DNA of 34,731 bases, from assembly GCA_963926405.1 (NCBI GenBank), contig CAWUXI010000065.1, forward strand, positions 1 to 34,731. Direction: 5' to 3'. Below the pieces are notes generated by a model. It saw nothing but the letters and a program-made list of their open reading frames with translations. It ran no database searches and had not been told where the DNA came from. Both the position numbers and the translations under genes were made by a program. Positions 1 through 6,857 of this stretch are shown here, in pieces. The stretch's first letter is position 1. Every line of letters starts with the position of its first letter. The stretch is from CALSMU01 sp963926405. Its GTDB lineage: Bacteria > Bacteroidota > Bacteroidia > Flavobacteriales_D > Parvicellaceae.

Positions 1-264
1 GGTACAGGAAGTCAAGGGATTGAATTGGCATTAGAACTTGAGCCAGATTTGATAACGATGGATAATATTTTACCAGACATGATAGGGGTCGACATTGTAA
101 AAGAATTAAGGGCAGAAGGAATAACTGCAAAAATAATTATGGTCAGTGCTGTTGGTCAGGATTTTGTAGTTGAGGAAGGAATGGCTAATGGTGCGCAAGA
201 TTATTTAGTTAAACCGTTTTCATCAGATGTTTTAATCGAAAGAGTTGATAAATTATTCGCATAA
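1..264 (+). CDS. CheY-like response regulator receiver domain (5' partial)
   Basis: The open frame enters from the left edge, so the N-terminus is missing. The visible 87 residues are the second half of a receiver domain. The phosphoacceptor aspartate is the D of ITMDNILPDM, followed by the conserved Ser/Thr position in IIMVSAVG and the Lys-Pro of YLVKPFSS. The protein ends right after the last helix, so this is a stand-alone CheY-type receiver with no output domain in the visible part. It lies 34 bases before a CheC-like phosphatase gene, the usual partner that would dephosphorylate a CheY-type protein. An operon is likely. The role is signal transfer from an unseen histidine kinase; the pathway (chemotaxis-like or other) cannot be told from here. 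Confidence 0.9.
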   Translation, partial: GTGSQGIELALELEPDLITMDNILPDMIGVDIVKELRAEGITAKIIMVSAVGQDFVVEEGMANGAQDYLVKPFSSDVLIERVDKLFA

Positions 265-298
265 GAATCTTATTGTTTGTTACTAAATAATTGAATAC

Positions 299-907
299 AT
301 GAACGCATTAAATAAAAAAGAAATAGCAATAGCGAAAAAAATAATAGCGGCAGGGTTGTTTAAAGCCGCTGAGTCTCTATCATTTTTCATGAACGAAACA
401 ATAACCTTAAAAGATTTTGAAAACGAACAAATATTAAGTGATTCTCCTTGGGAATCAAGTAAAAAAGAGGAGAGTAATATTCAGTTTTTGACGACCAAAG
501 TAATTGGAGATTTGAAAGGGGTATGTTGTTTGATTTTTTCAGAAAAGGAAGCTGATCAATTACGTTCAGCAGCTCTTCCTCCTGAGATTTTGGAAAGCCC
601 AGAAATGATGAAGGAAATGAGTGATGATATAATGTTGGAAGTTGATAATATTATTTCGGCGTCAGTAATTACTCAGTTTTCAAATTTACTAAATGTGAAG
701 ATTCACGGGAGTGTTCCCGGTTTGAAAAAAGTAAATTACATTGAAATGAAGGAATTTATTGCGAATGAAATTAATAATGAACTTTATTTGGTCAGCTTTA
801 AAACGAGTTTTGAATCGTCAAATATTGTTTTTAATCCAGAATTTGTTTGGTTATTCGATGCTGCATTCACTGATAGTATAAAGAGATATGCTGCTGAAAA
901 TATTTAG
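299..907 (+). CDS. CheC-like response-regulator phosphatase
   Basis: This 202-residue protein carries one clear CheC/CheX/FliY phosphatase signature, D-x3-E-x2-N-x22-P, with D110, E114, N117 and P140. In known CheC proteins the E and N reach into the receiver active site and speed hydrolysis of the phospho-aspartate. The first half has the CheC-like amphipathic helix AAESLSFFMN near residues 23-32, but I see no E-x2-N pair there, so probably only the second active site works. The middle (GDLKGVCCLIFSEKEADQL, 70-88) fits the central strand and helix of the fold. The gene directly follows a CheY-like receiver gene, which is its likely substrate. The fold assignment is from motif spacing; the cellular pathway is unknown. 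Confidence 0.75.
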   Translation: MNALNKKEIAIAKKIIAAGLFKAAESLSFFMNETITLKDFENEQILSDSPWESSKKEESNIQFLTTKVIGDLKGVCCLIFSEKEADQLRSAALPPEILESPEMMKEMSDDIMLEVDNIISASVITQFSNLLNVKIHGSVPGLKKVNYIEMKEFIANEINNELYLVSFKTSFESSNIVFNPEFVWLFDAAFTDSIKRYAAENI

Positions 908-1129
908 TGTATAATTGATTAAATGTTATTTTATGTATGATGGATCATTATTTTGTTTAAAAAATAAACTGTTTTTACTCTAACCCATCAATTAACTCTA
1001 GTTTGAAATTTCTTAGAAAAACGCAATGGGCAAGAGATAAAGTAGAGAAGTTATACTTGAACTCCATTTAAAGCCTGATTCCTTCAGTTTTATTCTATCC
1101 AGTCTTTCTAATCATTAATTTTGAATTCA

Positions 1130-1283
1130 ATAGCTTTCGCTGAAGGCCATTTTACATCGTTTCCCACCTGTCGTCATTGCGAACTTTGCTGTTTAGCAAA
1201 GTGCGGCAATCTCATCAATCGAACGTGGTATTGCCGCAGCCTTCGCCATGACGCTGCAAAAGAAGAGCCTCAGCGATAGCTAT
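1130..1283. repeat. Nested palindromic repeat element (REP/MITE-like)
   Basis: The outer arms are 1130-1148 and 1266-1283. They are complementary over ATAGCT, one mismatch, TCGCTGA, a one-base bulge and GGC. Inside is a second stem, 1172-1183 with 1242-1253 (CGTCATTGCGAA against TTCGCCATGACG, one mismatch). That stem encloses two hairpins. One is ACTTTGCT/AGCAAAGT (1183-1190 and 1195-1202, loop GTTT). The other is GCGGCAAT/ATTGCCGC (1203-1210 and 1230-1237, 19-nt loop). A perfect 12-bp palindrome CGATAGCTATCG (1274-1285) overlaps the right arm. The whole could fold into a three-way junction. Motifs resembling GTCATTGCGA...GCGGCAATCTCATCAA recur in Bacteroidota genomes as dispersed repeats (my recollection, not checked). 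No transposase is nearby. Confidence 0.65.
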
Positions 1284-1430
1284 CGGGACGGCTTGGAAAA
1301 CTTCAATGTGCCATAAACGGAGACATCTAAACTAGGCTTACAGAAACTAGAATTTTTCTTCTTTAGATTATGAAATATTTTTACTTCAATTTTTCGCTCC
1401 CCATAAAAATGAATGTGAGCTAGCATTGTT

Positions 1431-1438
1431 TACATTTG
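1431..1438 (+). promoter_or_regulatory. TAnnTTTG -7 element before MOSC gene
   Basis: TACATTTG matches the Bacteroidota -7 consensus exactly. It ends only four bases before the ATG at 1443, so transcription would begin at or next to the start codon. I see no good TTTG -33 element at the expected 19-21 nt spacing. Confidence 0.4.
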
Positions 1439-1442
1439 CTTT

Positions 1443-1913
1443 ATGGGAAATGTACTTGGTATATCAGCCAGAATTGAATCTAGAGCACCAATGGTAGTAT
1501 TTGCTTCAGCAAAGGTGTCATTTAAACACGGTGTAGGAGATGACTTCAGGGGGTTGAAGAGAAATAATAGACAAATAACATTAATGTCTATAGAAGGTTG
1601 GGAAGCTGCATTAAAAGAGCTTGGCAAAGACTTGCATTGGACGACCAGAAGAGCCAATATCTTGATCAAAGGAATAGATTTAGAAAACACTACTGGAGAG
1701 GTTTTAAAAGTGGGTAGTTTTTTAGTTGAAATTACGGGGGAATTAAATCCTTGTGAGAGAATGGATGAGCAAGTCGCTGGTTTGACAAAAGCTTTGACTC
1801 CAAATTGGCGAGGTGGAGTGACTTGTAAACTTTTGAGAGAAGGCATAGTCAACGAAAAAGACAAGGTTTCTTTTGTTGATAAGGCTTCACTAGAATTCGA
1901 AGGTTTTCAATAA
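1443..1913 (+). CDS. MOSC domain-containing protein
   Basis: This 156-residue protein looks like a small stand-alone MOSC protein, related to the C-terminal domain of molybdenum cofactor sulfurases. The N-terminus (MGNVLGISARIESRAPM) and the strings RQITLMSIEGWEAAL, WTTRRANILIKGIDL and RGGVTCKLL follow the family pattern. The conserved cysteine of the family is in GELNPCERMD (near residue 103). Such proteins are thought to bind sulfur or molybdenum cofactor and carry it to an acceptor; the acceptor here is unknown and no molybdoenzyme gene is in view. The ATG at 1443 gives the usual family N-terminus, although a -7 element ends only four bases upstream. The gene converges on hutF. Confidence 0.85.
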   Translation: MGNVLGISARIESRAPMVVFASAKVSFKHGVGDDFRGLKRNNRQITLMSIEGWEAALKELGKDLHWTTRRANILIKGIDLENTTGEVLKVGSFLVEITGELNPCERMDEQVAGLTKALTPNWRGGVTCKLLREGIVNEKDKVSFVDKASLEFEGFQ

Positions 1914-2017
1914 TTAGTTAAAATAGGGTTATATCTAGCCTTCCGGAATCAAATTTTAATTATCCCGAAAATATTTTGAATTGAAAGGTTTGTTTTAAAT
2001 AGCTTCCCCAAAAAGGG

Positions 2018-3385
2018 TTACCTATTTCCTAACTCTTTAATAGTTTTAAAAAACTTATTCGAAATGGATTCATTGTTTATATGTCGACCAGCTGTAACCA
2101 TTTCCTTCCCGTTAATAATTGTTGCCTCTTGCATTGAAGAATCAGAAGAATAAAGAATTGTAGAGGCCATGTTTTCAAGGGAAGAGGTTCCGATTAACGG
2201 AGATTTATCGGCATAGATAACGGCATTGAAAGGCTTTCCAACTTCAAAGAATTTTTCCTCAAAATTATTCATAGCTTTTCTACCAGAGGTTGATGCCATT
2301 TCGATTGCAAACAAACCGCTGTCGCCTTGTTCAGGAGAGTTGAAAGTATTTCTTTTATGCGAGGTTAAACGTTGTCCATAATCAAGTAAGCGCAACTCTT
2401 CTAGTGGATTTAGACCAACATGACTATCTGTTCCAATACTCCATTTACCTCCCAATTCTTGGTATTTAAGTAAAGGGAAAATTCCATCTCCTAAATTCCC
2501 TTCGGTAGTTGGGCAAAGAACTACGCTAGCACCAGACTGAGCAATAGATGCAGTTTCATTTTCTGTAAGATGTGTAGCGTGCACCAAATGAAAACGTTCC
2601 GATAATGCAACATTTTCAGCTAACCATTCAACAGGTCTTTTGCCTAAGTATTCAAGAGAGTCTTCAATTTCTTTTAACTGTTCTGAAATGTGAATATGAA
2701 AAGGAAGGTTTTGAGGTCCAAATTGTGCTATTTCAGAAATGTGTTCCGGTTCAACACCTCGCATTGAGTGTATGCCAATAGCTATGTTGGCTCCGTTATA
2801 ATGTTTACAGGCTGCCTGACTAGCATCTAAAAGCTTCATGTAATCATCTACTGATGGAGAAATGAATCTTTTTTGTCTTTCATTTGGCGCAAGGCCAAAA
2901 CCACCTTTTTGATAAAAAATAGGAACAAGGGTAATATTTATTCCTGCAGTTTCTGCAGCGGCAACCAATCGGCTACCCATTTCAGCTAGGTTATCGTATT
3001 GTTTTCCATTTTTATCGTGATGCACATAATGAAATTCAGCAACGCTAGTATATCCATGCCGAACCATTTCAGCATAGAGCATTGCAGCAATGTCTTCCAA
3101 CTGTTCTGGAGAAATATTTAAAGCTAGTCTGTACATTGCTTCTCTCCAGCTCCAAAAATCACCATTTTCAGTATTAGCGTCATGTTTTTCTGCTAAACCA
3201 GCCATTGCATATTGAAAAGCATGTGAGTGCGCATTTTGAAATCCAGGCAGAGCGTACCCAGAATCTACTTCATTAGGATTGACTTTTTCAATATCGACAA
3301 TAATACCGTCTCTATCAATAGTTACGGCCGTGTTTTCTAGCCAGCCGTTGTTTTGTAAAATTCCTTTAAAAGTATATTGTTTCAT
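2018..3385 (-). CDS. hutF: Formimidoylglutamate deiminase (HutF)
   Basis: This 455-residue amidohydrolase-superfamily enzyme removes ammonia from N-formimino-L-glutamate to give N-formyl-L-glutamate (histidine degradation, five-step branch). The metal-site residues are visible in order: H53 and H55 in AHSHAFQ, H206 in GIHSMRGV, H230 and H232 in HIHISEQ, H269 and H272 in HATHL, and D320 in IGTDSHVGLNP. The sequence PGFQNAHSHAFQYAMAGLAE is typical of HutF rather than of guanine deaminase or other relatives. Its start lies 9 bases after the hutG stop on the same strand, and HutG acts on its product, which confirms the pathway. hutH, hutU and hutI are not in the window. Cytoplasmic. Confidence 0.93.
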   Translation of the reverse strand: MKQYTFKGILQNNGWLENTAVTIDRDGIIVDIEKVNPNEVDSGYALPGFQNAHSHAFQYAMAGLAEKHDANTENGDFWSWREAMYRLALNISPEQLEDIAAMLYAEMVRHGYTSVAEFHYVHHDKNGKQYDNLAEMGSRLVAAAETAGINITLVPIFYQKGGFGLAPNERQKRFISPSVDDYMKLLDASQAACKHYNGANIAIGIHSMRGVEPEHISEIAQFGPQNLPFHIHISEQLKEIEDSLEYLGKRPVEWLAENVALSERFHLVHATHLTENETASIAQSGASVVLCPTTEGNLGDGIFPLLKYQELGGKWSIGTDSHVGLNPLEELRLLDYGQRLTSHKRNTFNSPEQGDSGLFAIEMASTSGRKAMNNFEEKFFEVGKPFNAVIYADKSPLIGTSSLENMASTILYSSDSSMQEATIINGKEMVTAGRHINNESISNKFFKTIKELGNR

Positions 3386-3394
3386 TTCTTCAGG

Positions 3395-4204
3395 CTATAG
3401 GTTATCTAATGATGTAATAAGGTTCTTGAAAATTGGAATAAGTACCTGTCTCATGCTGTTTGCTCTTTCTTCAGAGAAAATTAATTCATCATCCTCCATG
3501 TATAGTTTCTTAACCATTTCAAGCTGTAGTGCATGAATTCCATTTTCTGGCTTTCCAAAATAACGTGTAATATGCCCCCCTTTAAAAGGTGTGTTGTGCG
3601 TAACTTCATGATCAGATTCTTTTAGACCCTTCAAAGCGACTTTAATCAAGCTCTGATGTGCAGTTGTCTCATCATTATTTCCTAAAATTAAATCTGGAAA
3701 ATCATCTTTCCGAATCGTTTTTACTGATTGGCGAATAGAATGTGCATCCCAAAGCAGAACATCGTCAAATTCTGTTTTTAAATCAGATAATAAACCTTCA
3801 ATTTTATTATAGTATGGCCAGTAATATTCTTTTAGCCTACGACCTATCTCTTGTTTGTTAGGTGTATGCTCTTCATCAATGTAAATATCCTTTCCAAAAA
3901 AATCAGTTAACGTGGTTAACCCTGTAATAATTCTTCCATCATTATACAGTGGAGCGCTTTCAGGATCTCGATTTAAATCAATGACCCACCTGCTATATTT
4001 AGCATGTATAATTGTAATGCCTAATTCCGATGCAAACTCATATAATTGATGAACAAACCAATCAGTATCATCAGGTTGTTGCATTAAATCTTTGTGGTAG
4101 GAATTTATCAATTCACTTGGAAATTTCACGCCACAATGGGGTACACTTATTACAATTGGTACTCTTTTTCCTTTTGGACTTATGACATGAAATGGTTCAT
4201 TCAT
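3395..4204 (-). CDS. hutG: N-formylglutamate deformylase (HutG type)
   Basis: This 269-residue N-formylglutamate amidohydrolase hydrolyses N-formyl-L-glutamate to glutamate and formate, the last step of the HutF branch. Family marks are VPHCGVKFP (residues 21-29), SRWVIDLNRDP (71-81), the LLWDAHSIR motif near residues 150-158, and a late HALQLEM motif (near 223-229) with the acidic residue typical of this zinc-dependent family. It is the first gene of a two-gene operon with hutF, 9 bases apart, matching consecutive reactions. Upstream, a TAATATTG element (one mismatch to TAnnTTTG) at 4226-4219 and an adjacent palindrome at 4232-4252 are promoter and operator candidates. Chosen start is the ATG at 4204. 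Confidence 0.92.
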   Translation of the reverse strand: MNEPFHVISPKGKRVPIVISVPHCGVKFPSELINSYHKDLMQQPDDTDWFVHQLYEFASELGITIIHAKYSRWVIDLNRDPESAPLYNDGRIITGLTTLTDFFGKDIYIDEEHTPNKQEIGRRLKEYYWPYYNKIEGLLSDLKTEFDDVLLWDAHSIRQSVKTIRKDDFPDLILGNNDETTAHQSLIKVALKGLKESDHEVTHNTPFKGGHITRYFGKPENGIHALQLEMVKKLYMEDDELIFSEERANSMRQVLIPIFKNLITSLDNL

Positions 4205-4231
4205 TGATGTGTTTTCTGCAATATTAGTCGG

Positions 4232-4252
4232 CTAAGATAGTTAGTATCTTAG
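4232..4252. promoter_or_regulatory. 8-bp dyad between hutG and the MoxR gene (operator candidate)
   Basis: The arms CTAAGATA and TATCTTAG are perfectly complementary with a 5-base spacer. The dyad lies just upstream of the hutG -7-like element (TAATATTG on minus, 4226-4219), between where -33 and -7 would sit. Its right arm also contains TATCTTAG, one mismatch from a plus-strand -7 element for the MoxR gene. It could be an operator for a hut regulator or only a hairpin; no regulator is in view. Confidence 0.35.
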
Positions 4253-4318
4253 AAAGTAGAAATGATTTTTTATCAAGAAGAGAAAAAACAATTATATTTA
4301 GACAAAATTATTCGAAAT

Positions 4319-5278
4319 ATGTACAAAACGGACGTGGAAGCAGTTGACGCTTTAGTTGAAAAATACCAAGCATTAAAAAAGGAAATAAGTAAGGTTATTG
4401 TTGGTCAAGATGCTGTTGTAGAACAAGTCCTTATTTCTATTTTTAGTGGAGGACATTGTCTATTGGTGGGCGTTCCTGGATTGGCAAAAACATTATTGGT
4501 AAATACTATATCAGATGTTTTAGGGTTAAAATTTAATAGAATTCAATTTACACCCGATTTAATGCCGTCAGATATTATAGGAGCTGAAATATTAGATGAA
4601 AATAAAAAATTTAAATTTATAAAAGGCCCTATATTTTCAAATATAATATTAGCAGATGAGATAAACCGTACTCCACCTAAAACACAAGCGGCATTGTTAG
4701 AAGCCATGCAAGAAAAGGCTGTTACCACCGCTGGCCAAAGATTTATTTTGGATAAACCATTTTTCGTTTTGGCAACACAAAATCCAATTGAGCAAGAAGG
4801 AACTTATCCGCTTCCAGAAGCTCAATTAGACAGATTTATGTTTAATGTATGGGTGGATTACCCATCTTATGAAGAAGAATTGGCAATAGTGAAAGCAACA
4901 ACATCAGATTCTAAAGTTGCGTTAAACCACATATTGAATGCAGAAGATATAATTTATTTTCAACAATTAATTCGCAGGATTCCTGTACCAGAAAATGTGC
5001 TGGAATATGCGGTAAAATTAAGTACGAAAACGAGACCAAATACTCCAAGTTCGCCAGAAATGATTAATAAATATGTATCTTGGGGTGCAGGTCCAAGAGC
5101 TTCTCAGTATCTAGTTATCGGAGCAAAATGTCATGCAGCAATTAATGGAAAGTATTCTCCAGACATTGAAGACGTGCAAGCAGTTGCAGAACCAATTTTA
5201 CGACATCGTTTGGTTAGAAATTATATGGCAGAAGCAGAAGGTTACACTATTGAGAGGATAGTAAAAGAATTGATGTAA
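4319..5278 (+). CDS. MoxR-type AAA+ ATPase
   Basis: The protein is a MoxR-family AAA+ ATPase of about 319 residues, a cytoplasmic chaperone-like enzyme that helps mature or insert partner proteins. Visible motifs are Walker A GVPGLAKT, the MoxR stretch FTPDLMPSDIIG, Walker B IILADEINR, the sensor-1 region ATQNPIEQEGTYPLPEAQLDRF, and a C-terminal lid with TKTRPNTPSSPE and GAGPRASQYL. The ATG at 4319 gives the N-terminus expected for the family (TDVEAVDALVEKYQALKKEI). An upstream in-frame ATG at 4262 would add 19 atypical residues. MoxR genes usually stand with DUF58 and von Willebrand A-domain genes; none follow here, so this copy is solitary. An insertion sequence begins 147 bases downstream. 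Confidence 0.9.
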   Translation: MYKTDVEAVDALVEKYQALKKEISKVIVGQDAVVEQVLISIFSGGHCLLVGVPGLAKTLLVNTISDVLGLKFNRIQFTPDLMPSDIIGAEILDENKKFKFIKGPIFSNIILADEINRTPPKTQAALLEAMQEKAVTTAGQRFILDKPFFVLATQNPIEQEGTYPLPEAQLDRFMFNVWVDYPSYEEELAIVKATTSDSKVALNHILNAEDIIYFQQLIRRIPVPENVLEYAVKLSTKTRPNTPSSPEMINKYVSWGAGPRASQYLVIGAKCHAAINGKYSPDIEDVQAVAEPILRHRLVRNYMAEAEGYTIERIVKELM

Positions 5279-5523
5279 TTGAGTTGTTTAAGTAGTTGTT
5301 GATAGAGTCTTTATGTATAAGTGTAAACGTCTTTTTTGTATAACTATTATTGAGAGAACTAATTAGAATTTATTTCTATCATTTATTAAGCTATATCAGT
5401 AAATAATATATCAATGATTTAAATTCACTAGTGTCCGATAAAAATAGAAATTAATCACTTTGGTTTCTGAAAGCATTGATTTTACTGATTTATTTTTTTA
5501 AGATCCAAAAGGAAGCCCCTGTT

Positions 5524-6732
5524 TTACCTGGTGTTAAAATTCAGTTGCAGTTGCGGATCATATTCTTTAAGCCAATCTTTCTCTGGGTTTTCCAAAAACT
5601 TCATTAGATGGATGTAGTTAAATAAATGCAATCTACAGAAGCTAGCTAGATTTGAAAAAGCCCATTTACGCTTGAGTTTACGTTGTATAACGGTAAGCAA
5701 TAGATTCACAATCAGTGTACACCAAATCTGTATTTTGATGGCATTTTCATTGTCTCCAAGAAAGTATTTGAGCGGAAAATTCTGTTTTAGTTGTTTGAAA
5801 AGCAGTTCAATTTGCCAACGCTTCTTGTAAATCAACGCAATATGCCCTGCATTCATTCCTATAAGATTGGTAATAAATTCAAAGCATCGTTTATTCTCAT
5901 CGTCCCAGTATGCTATTTTCCGTAGCTCTGTTGTTTTTTAATATTTTCCATTTTCTTTCACATCTACTCGAATAATTTCATCCTTAATCACACCATCGTC
6001 AATGTAAGATGGGATTTCATTTTCTTTAACGGATTCGTAGGAAGCATTAGATTTTAAGCGTGTAACAAAGAAAATCCCATTTTGAGTAAACTCATCAAAA
6101 GTATTGTAATCATTGTATCCTTTATCGAAAACGGCAATTTTTCCTTTTTCCAGTTGAATATGTTTCAGGAATTTCTTATCGTGGGTTGTTGCTGCCGAAA
6201 ACCAAATGATTTTTGGAACATTTTCCTGGAGATTAATTTGTGTATGAACTTTTATTCCACCCTTCCGTTTACCATTTGAAGGCTCTCTTCCAACACAAGC
6301 CAAAATGGCCTTAAATAAGGAAATAGTGCTTGAATCGATAATTTCCAATCGTTTTTCCCAGCTATATTGCTGTCGGCTGTCCGAGATAATAGGTTGGTGT
6401 GATATATAGAGTGAAGAATAGATTTCTTGAAAAACTTCGTGACTCCGTCTAGCATTAGCATCACTTAAAGTACTTTTGTATGGAATGTTTTTTAGCTGAA
6501 AATGAGCCATTTTCCCTTTCAGGCCAAGCATTGCACCTGCAACTTCTCGCAATGAGGAACAATGAGCAAATGATGAAAACAACATACTTATTAAATGGTC
6601 GGAGGTATTGAATTTCTTCGTGTAATAATCCGAATTATGCTTCTTAGCAATTTTGCTGATTAGATTTGTATCAATTAAAGAAATCAGCTGTCCGAAAACG
6701 GACTGTCCAAAAAAGTGCTTACTTTTATTCAT
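5524..6732 (-). pseudogene. IS4-family transposase, interrupted by an in-frame stop
   Basis: The frame spans 403 codons including its final stop. The N-terminal 264 residues hold a DUF4372-like start, D133 in IIDSSTISLF and D203 in VFDKGYNDY. Codon 265 is TAA (5938-5940 on the plus strand). After it the same frame continues without any shift through TTELRKIAYWDDENKRCFEF to the YREK box, with Y302, R305, E309 and K316 in the expected Y-x2-R-x3-E-x6-K spacing. The upstream product therefore lacks the catalytic glutamate and should be inactive. Everything else looks intact, so the stop is either a recent nonsense mutation, a sequencing error or a site of read-through. The simplest reading is a recently inactivated copy. 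Confidence 0.88.
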
Positions 6733-6763
6733 GTAAATTAGTTCTTCAAAACCAAGTTACATT

Positions 6764-6797
6764 AAAGCGGGAAATTCTTCATAGAAAATCCCGCTTT
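6764..6797. repeat. Hairpin inside the IS right end, upstream of the transposase
   Basis: AAAGCGGGA (6764-6772) and TCCCGCTTT (6789-6797) are perfectly complementary, with a further TTCT/AGAA pairing inside the loop. It lies between the inverted repeat and the transposase start at 6732. A GC-rich hairpin in this place can stop or hide transposase translation from transcripts entering from outside, as known for some IS4-family elements; its role here is inferred. Confidence 0.45.
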
Positions 6798-6857
6798 TAA
6801 AAAAGTTTTATCGGACACTAGTGATTTATATTTATAAAATGTAAATAAAACGGGATT

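Larger units (their letters stand above)
908..1442. other. 535-bp gene-free stretch with a nested palindromic element
   Basis: No convincing gene is present. The only strong structure is the inverted-repeat element at 1130-1283, described separately. Around 1172-1290 the sequence is visibly richer in G and C than its surroundings. The last bases carry a TAnnTTTG promoter element just before the MOSC gene. I saw no clear terminator for the preceding CheC-like gene. Confidence 0.6.
5426..6823 (-). mobile_element. IS4-family insertion sequence, 1398 bp
   Basis: The ends are 18-bp perfect inverted repeats, CACTAGTGTCCGATAAAA at 5426-5443 and its complement at 6806-6823. Between them lies one long transposase frame on the minus strand with DDE and YREK residues of the IS4 family and an N-terminal DUF4372-type domain. 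The outermost 8 bases, CACTAGTG, are themselves palindromic, so the exact boundary is ambiguous by a few bases. Flanks ATTTAAATT (5417-5425) and ATTTATATT (6824-6832) could be a 9-bp target duplication with one mismatch, but the region is AT-rich. The element sits between the MoxR gene and the outer-membrane protein gene. Confidence 0.9.

Noticed and set aside
1430..1864. 144-residue frame on the minus strand
   Set aside because: Antisense shadow of the MOSC gene, with no family match.
5417..6832. Nine-base target duplication ATTTAAATT / ATTTATATT around the insertion sequence
   Set aside because: One mismatch, AT-rich surroundings and palindromic IS ends; kept only as a possibility.
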